From Pseudomonadota bacterium (GTDB lineage: Bacteria > Pseudomonadota > Alphaproteobacteria > Azospirillales > Azospirillaceae), in the NCBI GenBank assembly GCA_023412175.1, contig JAEYOB010000448.1, forward strand, positions 1-6,188: a stretch of DNA of 6,188 nucleotides. The letters run 5' to 3'. The notes below the pieces were generated by a model. It was given only the letters and a program-made list of their open reading frames with translations. It made no database searches and was not told the origin of the DNA. This document shows positions 1 to 4,983 of the stretch, piece by piece. Both the position numbers and the translations under genes were made by a program. The first letter of the stretch is position 1; each line of letters starts with the position of its first letter.

Positions 1-1
1 C

Positions 2-262
2 GGCACCATCCGCATGCACCAGGAGCGCCGCTATCCCGGCCGCACCAGCGCCACCGACCTGACCAACCCGGACTTCGCGGCGCTGGCGCGCAGCTACGGC
101 GCCTTTGGCGCGGTGGTGGAGCGTACGGAGGACTTCCAGCCGGCCTTCGAGGCGGCGCTGGCGAGCGGCACGGCGGCGGTTCTGGAACTGCGAGTCGACC
201 CTGAACAGATCACCACGCGCACCACCCTCACCGCGCTCCGGTCCACGGCGCAGGGCAAATAG
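2..262 (+). CDS. C-terminal end of a thiamine-diphosphate-dependent enzyme (acetolactate synthase-like), 5' partial
   Basis: The open frame enters from the left edge and ends at TAG 260-262, giving the last 86 residues of a longer protein. The segment around TNPDFAALARSYGAFG, followed by VERTEDFQPAFEAALASG and an AAVLELRVDPE strand, matches the end of the C-terminal ThDP-binding domain of acetolactate synthase/benzoylformate decarboxylase-type enzymes. These use ThDP and Mg2+ to decarboxylate or ligate 2-oxo acids in the cytoplasm. The conserved GDG...NN cofactor motif would lie upstream, outside the window, so substrate specificity cannot be judged. The closing ITTRTTLTALR tail is common in paralogues annotated only as 'thiamine pyrophosphate-binding protein', so this need not be the biosynthetic IlvB. 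No clear intrinsic terminator follows. The next gene starts 181 bp later on the same strand and has its own promoter-like sequence. Confidence 0.85.
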   Translation, partial: GTIRMHQERRYPGRTSATDLTNPDFAALARSYGAFGAVVERTEDFQPAFEAALASGTAAVLELRVDPEQITTRTTLTALRSTAQGK

Positions 263-353
263 GGCTCCTGCCGGTGGGGTTTTCCTTACCAACGGGAAGT
301 ATTGCACAGTTTTTGTGCCGATATCCGCCGGTTGGACGTGCGTTCGCCCTGTG

Positions 354-389
354 TTAACGGTATAAACGAAGACGGCGTATTATGCGCCG
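354..389 (+). promoter_or_regulatory. Probable promoter of the LysR gene, with a dyad over the -10
   Basis: TTAACG (354-359) and TATTAT (378-383) are separated by 18 bp and resemble sigma-70-type -35 and -10 boxes, placing the transcript start near 390 and leaving a leader of about 55 nt. The -10 lies in the centre of an inverted repeat, CGGCG (373-377) and CGCCG (385-389). A protein bound there would block RNA polymerase, which suits the negative autoregulation common among LysR proteins. A second dyad, GCACA (304-308) and TGTGC (314-318), lies further upstream. Both operator roles are inferred. Confidence 0.5.
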
Positions 390-443
390 CAAAAACCAAA
401 AGAAAAGCGGGGGCATTTCTCCGCCAACGCTGAACAGGACAGG

Positions 444-1337
444 ATGATGGACTGGGACAAGCTTCGGGTGTTCCATGCCGTGGCCGAAGCAGGGAGCTTT
501 ACGCACGCCGGCGAATCTCTCAACCTGAGTCAGTCGGCGGTCAGCCGGCAGATCAGTGCCTTGGAAGAAAGCCTGGGCGTTCCGCTCTTCCACCGCCACG
601 CGCGCGGGCTGATTCTCACCGAGCAGGGCGAGCTGCTGCATCGCACCGCCCGCGACGTGTTCGCCAAGCTGTCGATGACCGAGGCCATGCTCACCGAGAG
701 CAAGGAGACCCCGAAGGGGCCCCTGAAGGTGACGACCACGGTCGCCTTCGGCTCGACTTGGCTGGCCCCGCGCATCCAGGAGTTCCTGTCGATCTACCCG
801 GACATCCAGCTGACGCTGCTGGTCGACGACACCGAACTGGACCTGGCCATGCGCGAGGCGGACATCGCCATCCGCATGAACACGCCGCGCCAGCCGGACC
901 TGATCCAGCGGCACCTGATGTCGATCCGCTTCCACATCTACGCGCACCAGAGCTACGTGAAGCGCCGCGGCATGCCGAAGACGGTGGCCGAACTGGCGGA
1001 GCACGACATCATCGTCTACCCATCCGATGTCCGCGCGCCCGTGCCCAACGTCAACTGGATCCTCGACCTGGGGGACGGCGCGGCGCGCGCCGGCCGGCCG
1101 GTGCTGCAGGTCAACAGCGTCTACGCCATCTACCGTGCCGTGGAGAGCGGGTTGGGCATCGCCGCGCTGCCGGATTTCCTGGTGGAGAACGCCCGCGACT
1201 TCGTGCGCGTTCTGCCCGATGTGAACGGCCCGAAGGTCGATTCCTACTTCGTCTACGCCGAAGAGCTGCGCCATTCCAAGCGCATCGCGGTCTTCCGCGA
1301 CTTCCTGGTCCGCAAGGTGGCCGAGAGCCAGTTCTGA
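444..1337 (+). CDS. LysR-family transcriptional regulator
   Basis: A 297-residue protein of normal length for the family. Residues 4-62 form the winged helix-turn-helix: LRVFHAVAEAGSFTHAGESL, then the recognition region LSQSAVSRQISALEESLG, then the LFHR...LTEQGELL wing. Residues 70-90 are the linker helix. Residues 93-293 form the periplasmic-binding-protein-like effector domain, with the typical PLKVTTTVAFGSTWLAP start, the EADIAIRM strand and the VESGLGIAALPDF segment. Such proteins act in the cytoplasm as tetramers and switch target genes in response to a small ligand, which cannot be predicted here. Two adjacent ATG codons (444 and 447) are possible starts; AGGACAGG at 436-443 serves the second with better spacing. 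The usual divergent LysR target is absent. The upstream ThDP enzyme runs in the same direction, so the regulon is unclear. Confidence 0.95.
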   Translation: MMDWDKLRVFHAVAEAGSFTHAGESLNLSQSAVSRQISALEESLGVPLFHRHARGLILTEQGELLHRTARDVFAKLSMTEAMLTESKETPKGPLKVTTTVAFGSTWLAPRIQEFLSIYPDIQLTLLVDDTELDLAMREADIAIRMNTPRQPDLIQRHLMSIRFHIYAHQSYVKRRGMPKTVAELAEHDIIVYPSDVRAPVPNVNWILDLGDGAARAGRPVLQVNSVYAIYRAVESGLGIAALPDFLVENARDFVRVLPDVNGPKVDSYFVYAEELRHSKRIAVFRDFLVRKVAESQF

Positions 1338-1342
1338 ACCGG

Positions 1343-1377
1343 CCGGGTTGGGCCGCGTGTCGCGCGGTCCAACCCGG
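1343..1377 (+). terminator. Strong 3' hairpin after the LysR gene
   Basis: Arms at 1343-1357 and 1363-1377 pair over 15 bp with one G-U, starting 5 nt after the LysR stop codon. No T tract follows, so it may act as a weak or factor-assisted terminator, or as a stabiliser of the mRNA 3' end. Confidence 0.6.
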
Positions 1378-1670
1378 GCGCTCCGGCGGCGATGGCGCCC
1401 TCATGGACTGCGCTCCCTGCGCGCCAAGTATTCCCACAAGAATCCGGTATTTTAACAAAGATTTTTGGAATGCCGCCGGCGCATCGCGACTCCGAGTCGC
1501 CCGGATCGCCGTGCCGGAATCCCCCGGTAGACCGTGCCTTTTTGGGGAACCTTCATCGGGATCGGGAATCCAATTGTGATTCCAGCGCCTTGCAAGCCAT
1601 GCAGATCGTGCATGGTAGGATTAGTTAATTGTAAATGGCGTAATTGCGGCAGAGTGCTCAAATTCAAGGC
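1378..1670. other. Intergenic region with three perfect dyads and AT-rich patches
   Basis: No convincing coding frame is seen here. The stretch holds three unrelated inverted repeats. GCGACTC/GAGTCGC lies at 1486-1500 with a 1-nt centre. GGAATC/GATTCC lies at 1565-1583 with a 7-nt centre that itself contains CAATTG. CCATGCA/TGCATGG lies at 1597-1615 with a 5-nt centre. Two AT-rich patches (about 1447-1467 and 1616-1645) stand out from the GC-rich surroundings and are where a promoter for the downstream RNA candidate would be expected. No -35/-10 pair with good spacing could be fixed: TTGCAA at 1590 and TAGGAT at 1616 are 20 bp apart. The dyads could be operators or stems in a longer 5' part of the transcript. 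Confidence 0.5.
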
Positions 1671-1810
1671 GTTGGGTGCTGCGACGCAGCATCTGGCGTT
1701 TCATCCTGGGATCGCTCCCGGGGCTGGGCTTCGGCCCAGCGTCTCCCAGACGTGAAGCCTCCCTGTTCAACTTCGCCGCTAGGTCAATGACTTAGCGGCG
1801 GATTTTTTTT
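1671..1810 (+). ncRNA. Candidate small structured RNA, 5' end uncertain
   Basis: This unannotated stretch ends in a strong intrinsic terminator although no protein gene reads into it, since the LysR gene already ends at 1337 with its own hairpin. Three structures follow one another. The first is the dyad TGCTGCG/CGCAGCA (1677-1691). The second is a rod in which GGC 1695-1697 pairs with GCC 1757-1759, TTCA 1700-1703 with TGAA 1753-1756, CTGGGA 1706-1711 with TCCCAG 1744-1749, and GCTGGGC 1723-1729 with GCCCAGC 1734-1740; the last pair is capped by a C(UUCG)G tetraloop, among the most stable known. The third is the terminator. CTCCC occurs at 1715-1719, 1743-1747 and 1759-1763. The first lies in an internal loop and the last in the mostly unpaired linker before the terminator, so either could pair with Shine-Dalgarno sequences, as in several alphaproteobacterial sRNAs. 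I do not recognise it as 6S, SRP, tmRNA or RNase P RNA. Confidence 0.55.
1774..1810 (+). terminator. Intrinsic terminator with T8 tract
   Basis: CGCCGCTA (1774-1781) pairs perfectly with TAGCGGCG (1793-1800), and the stem continues inward through G-U, G-C and T-A pairs to a 5-nt loop. Two bases later come eight consecutive T residues (1803-1810). This is the only complete Rho-independent terminator in the window, and it closes the small-RNA candidate. Confidence 0.9.
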
Positions 1811-2044
1811 GGGCGGAGCGTTGGGGGCTCGTGGGGGCTTGGAATGGCCGGGTTTTCAGCAAGTCTCTTTGGTTAGCGCTGTCGCGCCACCGTCGACGCC
1901 GACTTGGTAAAGGACAGCGCCGATCTGCGGGCCCCGTCCATCCTGGCGAGCCTGTTCCGCCAACGGCCGCGGCCGGGCGGCTGAGCCGGAAGCGGAGCGC
2001 AGGCGCGCTCACGGCCGGCCTGCGGTCCCCGGCGTTTGAACGAT
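1811..2044. other. Intergenic region with no confident gene
   Basis: Between the terminator and the hairpins preceding the XRE gene's 3' end I see no complete gene, tRNA or mobile-element end. The only coding-like signal is the short frame at 1877-1984, listed separately. Confidence 0.5.
1877..1984 (+). pseudogene. Possible remnant of a protein gene's 3' end
   Basis: After an in-frame TAG (1874-1876), 35 codons run to TGA 1982-1984 and read ATVDADLVKDSADLRAPS and ILASLFRQRPRPGG. Most codons end in G or C and the composition looks protein-like, as at the C-terminus of a real gene. There is no ATG or GTG and no ribosome binding site; the only possible start is a TTG at 1904. It may be a decayed gene end left by a deletion, or chance in GC-rich DNA. 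Confidence 0.2.
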
Positions 2045-2063
2045 CATGCCCCGCTGGGGCATG
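2045..2063. repeat. Perfect inverted repeat, 8-bp arms
   Basis: CATGCCCC (2045-2052) and GGGGCATG (2056-2063) flank a 3-nt loop. It lies downstream of the XRE gene read on the minus strand, beyond the larger stem at 2067-2120, and may back up termination. No T tract follows on either strand. Confidence 0.5.
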
Positions 2064-2066
2064 CCG

Positions 2067-2120
2067 CGATAGGGAGGGTATGGCGGCCGCCCAGGCACAG
2101 ACCGGGCGGCCCTGCTATCG
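2067..2120 (-). terminator. Two-level stem downstream of the XRE gene
   Basis: An outer stem CGATAG/CTATCG (2067-2072 with 2115-2120) encloses an inner stem GGCCGCCC/GGGCGGCC (2085-2092 with 2104-2111). On the minus strand it begins 25 nt after the XRE stop codon, where a transcript end is expected. The T tract is missing, so termination efficiency is uncertain. Confidence 0.45.
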
Positions 2121-2145
2121 TTGTCTCGGCTTGGTGCCGGCGCGC

Positions 2146-2622
2146 TCAATCCTTCGCCGGCTGCTCGTCGCCGGCGGCGCCCATCGCCTTGAACAGGTCA
2201 TAGATGCGCCGGCGCACAGGCTCGTTCTGGATGCGATAGTAGGCGCGCACCAGTTCCAGCGTCTCGCGCCGCGTCATGACGCCGGTCGCTTCGCTGTCGC
2301 CGGACGGCCCCATGGCGCCGGGGTGGCCGCGCTCCGCCAGGATCTCGGCCGGCATGTCGTCGAAGAAGAACGACACCGGCACGTCCAGAACCTGGCCGAA
2401 CTGCCACAGCCGGGAGGCCGAGACGCGGTTGCCGCCCTTTTCGTACTTCTGGATTTGCTGGAACGTCAGGCCAACGGAGTCGGCGAGCGCCGTCTGGCTC
2501 ATGCCCATCAAGGTACGCCGGAGCCGGATTCGCGATCCGACATGAACATCAACGGCGTTGGGGCCGCCCTCTTCGTCGTCGCTTTTCGGGCGCGAGGGCT
2601 GCTGCATGTTACGCTTGACCAT
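2146..2622 (-). CDS. XRE-family DNA-binding regulator, PraR/PhrR-like
   Basis: A 158-residue cytoplasmic regulator. After an acidic, variable N-terminus (1-23), residues 24-82 form the Cro/CI-type helix-turn-helix. VDVHVGSRIRLRR is helix 1, MSQTALADSVG the HTH entry and LTFQQIQKYEKGGNRVSASRL the recognition helix and following turn. The LDVPVSFFFDDMP segment right after the domain is a hallmark of the alphaproteobacterial group that includes rhizobial PraR and PhrR. Known members repress quorum-sensing, biofilm or R-body genes or respond to acid; which role applies here is unknown. The C-terminal 120-150 region (ELVRAYYRIQNEPVRRRIYDLFKAMG) is helical and probably serves dimerisation. The start is uncertain: ATG at 2622 has only a weak AGG upstream, and an in-frame ATG at codon 6 (2605-2607) is an alternative. 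A palindrome sits 37-52 bp upstream of the first start, which suggests autorepression. Confidence 0.92.
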   Translation of the reverse strand: MVKRNMQQPSRPKSDDEEGGPNAVDVHVGSRIRLRRTLMGMSQTALADSVGLTFQQIQKYEKGGNRVSASRLWQFGQVLDVPVSFFFDDMPAEILAERGHPGAMGPSGDSEATGVMTRRETLELVRAYYRIQNEPVRRRIYDLFKAMGAAGDEQPAKD

Positions 2623-2658
2623 GGGTGCCTATGACTGTTTTGCCGCGCACGGCTGGAT

Positions 2659-2689
2659 GCATACGCCCGTATGCTCGCTGTACGCTCGC
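2659..2689 (-). promoter_or_regulatory. Palindrome and direct repeat upstream of the XRE gene (putative operator)
   Basis: GCATACG (2659-2665) and CGTATGC (2668-2674) form a perfect 7-2-7 palindrome 37-52 bp upstream of the XRE start codon. The right arm also begins a near-direct repeat, GTATGCTCGC (2669-2678) and GTACGCTCGC (2680-2689), with 9 of 10 bases identical and an 11-bp period, about one helical turn. Phased copies near a regulator's own start are typical of autoregulatory operators. The RNA polymerase boxes could not be fixed confidently. Confidence 0.5.
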
Positions 2690-2745
2690 ACAAAATCAAT
2701 GGCAATGCTTAGGCCAGTAAAGGATTCGATGCAGGGCAGGCAAGC

Positions 2746-2770
2746 GAAGGGCGCCCGGCGGGCGCCCTTC
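2746..2770 (-). terminator. Perfect 11-bp hairpin after the 70-aa gene
   Basis: GAAGGGCGCCC (2746-2756) and GGGCGCCCTTC (2760-2770) pair without mismatch around a 3-nt loop, 20 nt beyond the stop codon of the 70-residue gene. On the minus strand the stem is followed by GCTTGCC, not a T run. It still probably ends that transcript and separates it from the XRE gene. Confidence 0.65.
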
Positions 2771-2790
2771 ATGGTGTGTTCGGAAGGTTT

Positions 2791-3003
2791 TCAGCCTTCG
2801 GCGGGCGGTGCGGCGGCACCGGATTCCTGGGGTTTCAGCGCGGTATCGGCCTTGGGACGGGGGCGGCCGCGCATCGAGTGCTTGTAGGTCACGTTCTCCG
2901 ACGGACCTGGGGCGCATTGGGTGATCGTGCCGCCCTTGGACAGGTAAGCTTCGGTCAGCGCTTCAAGGCTGTTGCGATCGATCGCTTTCGAGTCGGACTT
3001 CAT
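2791..3003 (-). CDS. Small conserved-looking hypothetical protein with an RGRP (AT-hook-like) core
   Basis: A 70-residue protein starting at ATG 3001-3003, preceded by GGAG (3009-3012) with 5-nt spacing, the clearest ribosome binding site in this part of the window. Residues 10-24 (RNSLEALTEAYLSKGG) look like a helix ending in a turn, and 25-42 (TITQCAPGPSENVTYKHS) like a short beta segment. Residues 44-51 read MRGRPRPK, containing the RGRP core of AT-hook minor-groove binders. The last 20 residues are Ala/Pro-rich and probably disordered. I know no function for it. The basic RGRP patch suggests DNA or RNA binding, but a single core in so short a protein is weak evidence. It is transcribed in the same direction as the XRE gene downstream, with 168 bp and a strong hairpin between them, so probably as a separate unit. 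Confidence 0.75.
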   Translation of the reverse strand: MKSDSKAIDRNSLEALTEAYLSKGGTITQCAPGPSENVTYKHSMRGRPRPKADTALKPQESGAAAPPAEG

Positions 3004-3277
3004 GAGGTCTCCATTCGCCGCCGGATGCGCGGCTCTCGCGTGCGACCATAGCAGGCGCCGAAGGCGCAGGGCATGTCACAGATGGAATAGCACGAAACGG
3101 AAGGGAGGAACGCCGCGTCGCGGGCGGGGGGCGGCGCGCCCTGGCGGGGCAGGCTGTCTTCATTACCTCCTTCACCGTACGCTACCCCGGCTGCGCGCTC
3201 GAACCCCGGCGCGGCCAAACGTTTATCTCGTGCGTTCCGAACGCGGGCGCTGAGCAACGGAGCAGGAGACGGGCGGT
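3004..3277. promoter_or_regulatory. Divergent promoter region with a dyad upstream of the secreted-protein gene
   Basis: This 274-bp region must hold promoters for the minus-strand 70-aa gene and the plus-strand secreted-protein gene. The inverted repeat GCGTTC/GAACGC at 3232-3244 (1-nt centre) lies 33 bp before the secreted gene's ATG and could be an operator. GCGCC/GGCGC at 3055-3067 is a minor hairpin. No standard sigma-70 pair stands out on either strand. Confidence 0.4.
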
Positions 3278-3685
3278 ATGCGGCGGCAAGCGGTGTGCGG
3301 AGTAGCGGCGGCCCTGGCGGTCCTCACGGGGACCTTGATGGTGTCGGCGGCCGGCACCGTGCGGGCGGCCGACTGCTGGCTGCTCGACGACACCGCCTTG
3401 GAGGAAGTGCAGGAGCAGGGCCGTTGCGACGACGCCTTCTCGCGCCACGCCGCTCCTGCGGTGAAACCCGTCCCCGTTCCCGCCGCCAAGCCCGAGCCTC
3501 CCCGCAAGGCGAAGGCGGCCCGCCGGGCGTCGAAGGCGAAGGCGAAACCGGCGCCGGATCCGCTGGCGTCGCTGGAACGGTTCCTGTCCTGCGCGAAGCC
3601 GGCGCAAGGGTCGCTCGGCCGTTCCAGGAACGGCGGCATCGACCACCTCGCCTACGGCCACGCGGGGCGGCCGGCGCATCGGTAG
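3278..3685 (+). CDS. Small exported Ala/Pro/Lys-rich protein of unknown function
   Basis: A 135-residue protein with ATG at 3278 and a good ribosome binding site, AGGAGA (3264-3269), 8 nt upstream. Residues 1-30 form a Sec-type signal peptide: MRRQ, a hydrophobic core (VCGVAAALAVLTGTLMVSAAG) and a cleavage site VRA before ADC, so the mature protein is probably periplasmic or secreted. The mature part opens with ADCWLLDDTALEEVQEQGRC. Cys33 and Cys50 could form a disulfide. Residues 58-96 are a Pro/Ala/Lys/Arg-rich linker reminiscent of cell-envelope spacers. Residues 97-135 include LASLERFLSC, with a further Cys at 105. Codon use is strongly GC-ending throughout, which supports coding on this strand. 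I recognise no family. The stop lies 4 bp from the stop of the converging gene. Confidence 0.75.
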   Translation: MRRQAVCGVAAALAVLTGTLMVSAAGTVRAADCWLLDDTALEEVQEQGRCDDAFSRHAAPAVKPVPVPAAKPEPPRKAKAARRASKAKAKPAPDPLASLERFLSCAKPAQGSLGRSRNGGIDHLAYGHAGRPAHR

Positions 3686-3689
3686 GCGG

Positions 3690-3890
3690 TTATCGGCCCT
3701 CGGACGGCGGGTCGCGCGGCGGATCCAGAAGTTGCACCCCGCAGGCAACGAGGACCTTCAGCGCCAGTTCGACGGCATCGTTCCGGGTCAGCAGGAATTC
3801 GCGGCCGGCAATGTCGATGCCGATGGTGTCGGGATCCTCCGAAAAGGTTCGGACCCGAGTCTTCGATGGCGGACTTCCGGGCAGGGACAT
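3690..3890 (-). CDS. Small hypothetical protein, 66 residues
   Basis: Residues 20-52 (PDTIGIDIAGREFLLTR then NDAVELALKVLVACG) look like a beta hairpin followed by an amphipathic helix, and codons there are strongly GC-ending, which supports a real gene. The first 18 residues are less protein-like, and no clear ribosome binding site precedes ATG 3888-3890, so the start is uncertain. The tail LLDPPRDPPSEGR is charged and Pro-rich. I recognise no function. The compact beta-beta-alpha outline could be a small partner or regulatory protein, but that is a guess from predicted shape. It converges with the secreted-protein gene, leaving no room for a separate terminator. Confidence 0.65.
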   Translation of the reverse strand: MSLPGSPPSKTRVRTFSEDPDTIGIDIAGREFLLTRNDAVELALKVLVACGVQLLDPPRDPPSEGR

Positions 3891-3925
3891 CGGCCGGTGT
3901 GGGCGGTGGGTGGTGCGGAATGCTT

Positions 3926-3954
3926 AAGGTAGTATCGAAAACCTTCGCTCTCAA
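3926..3954 (-). promoter_or_regulatory. Possible promoter of the 66-aa gene
   Basis: On the minus strand TTGAGA (3949-3954) and TACCTT (3926-3931) are separated by exactly 17 bp. The -35 matches consensus at 5 of 6 positions and the -10 at 3 of 6. They would give a transcript start near 3920 and a leader of about 30 nt. Confidence 0.4.
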
Positions 3955-3967
3955 TCGGCCGTCCGGC

Positions 3968-3993
3968 CGAGCGGCATCGGAGATGCCGGCTCG
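3968..3993. repeat. Hairpin upstream of the 66-aa gene
   Basis: CGAGC-GGCATC (3968-3978) pairs with GATGCC (3982-3987) and, after one bulged G, GCTCG (3989-3993), around a 3-nt loop. It sits between the 66-aa gene's promoter and the stress protein gene's 3' end. Confidence 0.45.
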
Positions 3994-4031
3994 ACTCGGG
4001 TCGATTCGAAGCAGCGCGGCCGGTCCTCCTC

Positions 4032-4057
4032 CCCGGCCGGCGCCGGAGCCGGCCGGG
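4032..4057 (-). terminator. Perfect 10-bp GC hairpin downstream of the universal stress protein gene
   Basis: CCCGGCCGGC (4032-4041) and GCCGGCCGGG (4048-4057) pair without mismatch around a 6-nt loop, about 90 nt beyond the stress gene's stop on its transcribed strand. A nested stem, GCCGCA/TGCGGC (4068-4073 with 4100-4105) enclosing GTCGCC/GGCGAC (4074-4079 with 4085-4090), precedes it. No T tract is present, so it may be a factor-dependent end or an mRNA-stabilising structure. Confidence 0.4.
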
Positions 4058-4146
4058 CGGGATTGCGGCCGCAGTCGCCGCGATGGCGACAGCGGGAGCT
4101 GCGGCAGTCCGGTGCCGGGGCGGTCATGCGCGGCTCCCGGACCGGA

Positions 4147-4983
4147 TCAATGGCTCATCAGCACCGGCACCGTCATGTGCTGGAGCATGTAGCGCGTCAT
4201 GCCGCCCAGCACCTGCTCGCGCAGGCGGGAACGGCCGTAGGCGCCCATCACCACCAGATCGCACGACTCGTCGGCAACGGTGTTCAGCAGGGTGTCGCCG
4301 GGCTCCACGGCGTCGGTGGTGACATGCGACGCCTGGACCCGGCCGTGCCGCGACAGATGGCGGGCGATGTCCGCCCCCGGCTCGTCGCCCAGGCCGAGCG
4401 GCCCTGGCTTCGGATTCACCGCCAGCACCAGCACGCGCTGCGCCTTGGCGATCAGCGGCAGGGCGTCGCCCACGGCGCGCGCCGCCTCGCGGCTGGCGTT
4501 CCAGCCGACCAGCACCCGCTCGCCCACCGAGGCGAAGGTGCCGGCGTAGGGCACCACCAGCAGCGGCCGGCCGCAGTCGAACACCAGATCCTGCGGCTGC
4601 ACCGCGGGCACGTCGTGGTCGTGCTCCGGGTCCACCTGGCCCACCACGACGAGGTCGGCGTACCGGCCGTGCACAGCCACCTGTTCGGTGGGGATGCCGC
4701 GCACCGCACGCCATTCCGAGCGGTCGGTCAGCCCGAAGCGGCGCATGCGGTCGTCGAACAGCGCCGCGGCCTTGGCGTTCAGCTCCTCGGTCCGGGCGCG
4801 CTGCGCGGCGCGTATGACCTCCGGAATCTGGGCGTCGAGAAAGTTCGGGATGGTCGCCGCGGTGACCACGTACAGACCGGTCACATGGGCGTCGTGCTTC
4901 ACCGCCAGCTGGGCCGCCACATCGATTCGCGCAGCCGCCGCCGGCGTGTCATCGACCACCACCAGCAGATCCTTGAGTGACAT
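4147..4983 (-). CDS. Tandem universal stress protein (two UspA domains)
   Basis: A 278-residue cytoplasmic protein with two UspA folds: residues 1-148 (MSLKDLLVVVDDT ... RPLLVVPYAG) and 155-278 (ERVLVGWNASREAARA ... TVPVLMSH). The C-terminal domain keeps the nucleotide-binding pattern G-2X-G-9X-G: Gly247 and Gly250 in GAYG, then Gly260-Gly261 in VLGGMT, although the usual Ser/Thr after the last Gly is itself Gly. The N-terminal domain has lost this pattern (GQVDPEHDHDVPAV instead), so probably only one half binds ATP. Such proteins help survive starvation, oxygen limitation and other stress; the partner is unknown. The frame extends six codons further to a GTG at 5001, but those codons contain GGGGAG (4990-4995), an ideal ribosome binding site 6 nt before ATG 4983, so 4983 is chosen. 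It appears to be a single-gene unit, divergent from the PAS-GGDEF gene. Confidence 0.93.
   Translation of the reverse strand: MSLKDLLVVVDDTPAAAARIDVAAQLAVKHDAHVTGLYVVTAATIPNFLDAQIPEVIRAAQRARTEELNAKAAALFDDRMRRFGLTDRSEWRAVRGIPTEQVAVHGRYADLVVVGQVDPEHDHDVPAVQPQDLVFDCGRPLLVVPYAGTFASVGERVLVGWNASREAARAVGDALPLIAKAQRVLVLAVNPKPGPLGLGDEPGADIARHLSRHGRVQASHVTTDAVEPGDTLLNTVADESCDLVVMGAYGRSRLREQVLGGMTRYMLQHMTVPVLMSH

Noticed and set aside
354..1274. A 306-codon minus-strand open frame covering the LysR gene
   Set aside because: It is the mirror of a well-recognised LysR gene in GC-rich DNA; its His/Arg/Val-rich product has no recognisable domain.
1440..1810. Possible 6S RNA, tmRNA, SRP RNA or RNase P RNA
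   Set aside because: None of the signatures I know was found: no SRP GGAAGGAAGC-type loop, no RNase P GAGGAAAGTCC, no tmRNA tag coding, and no zapA-type neighbour for 6S.
1831..2634. A 267-codon plus-strand open frame across the XRE gene
   Set aside because: Most of it is antisense to the confidently identified XRE regulator, and the product is low-complexity Arg/Ala/Gly.
3201..3224. GAAC-N16-GTTT resembling a general-stress (EcfG) promoter upstream of the exported-protein gene
   Set aside because: The leading G of GGAAC is missing and the spacing to CGTT is one base short, so it is at the level of chance.
3182..3748. A 188-codon minus-strand frame over the exported-protein gene
   Set aside because: The product is Arg-rich with no domain, whereas the plus strand has a ribosome binding site, a signal peptide and GC-ending codons.
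4063..4980. A 305-codon plus-strand frame opposite the universal stress protein
   Set aside because: It is antisense to a clear UspA tandem protein, and its His/Arg-rich composition is typical of a shadow frame.
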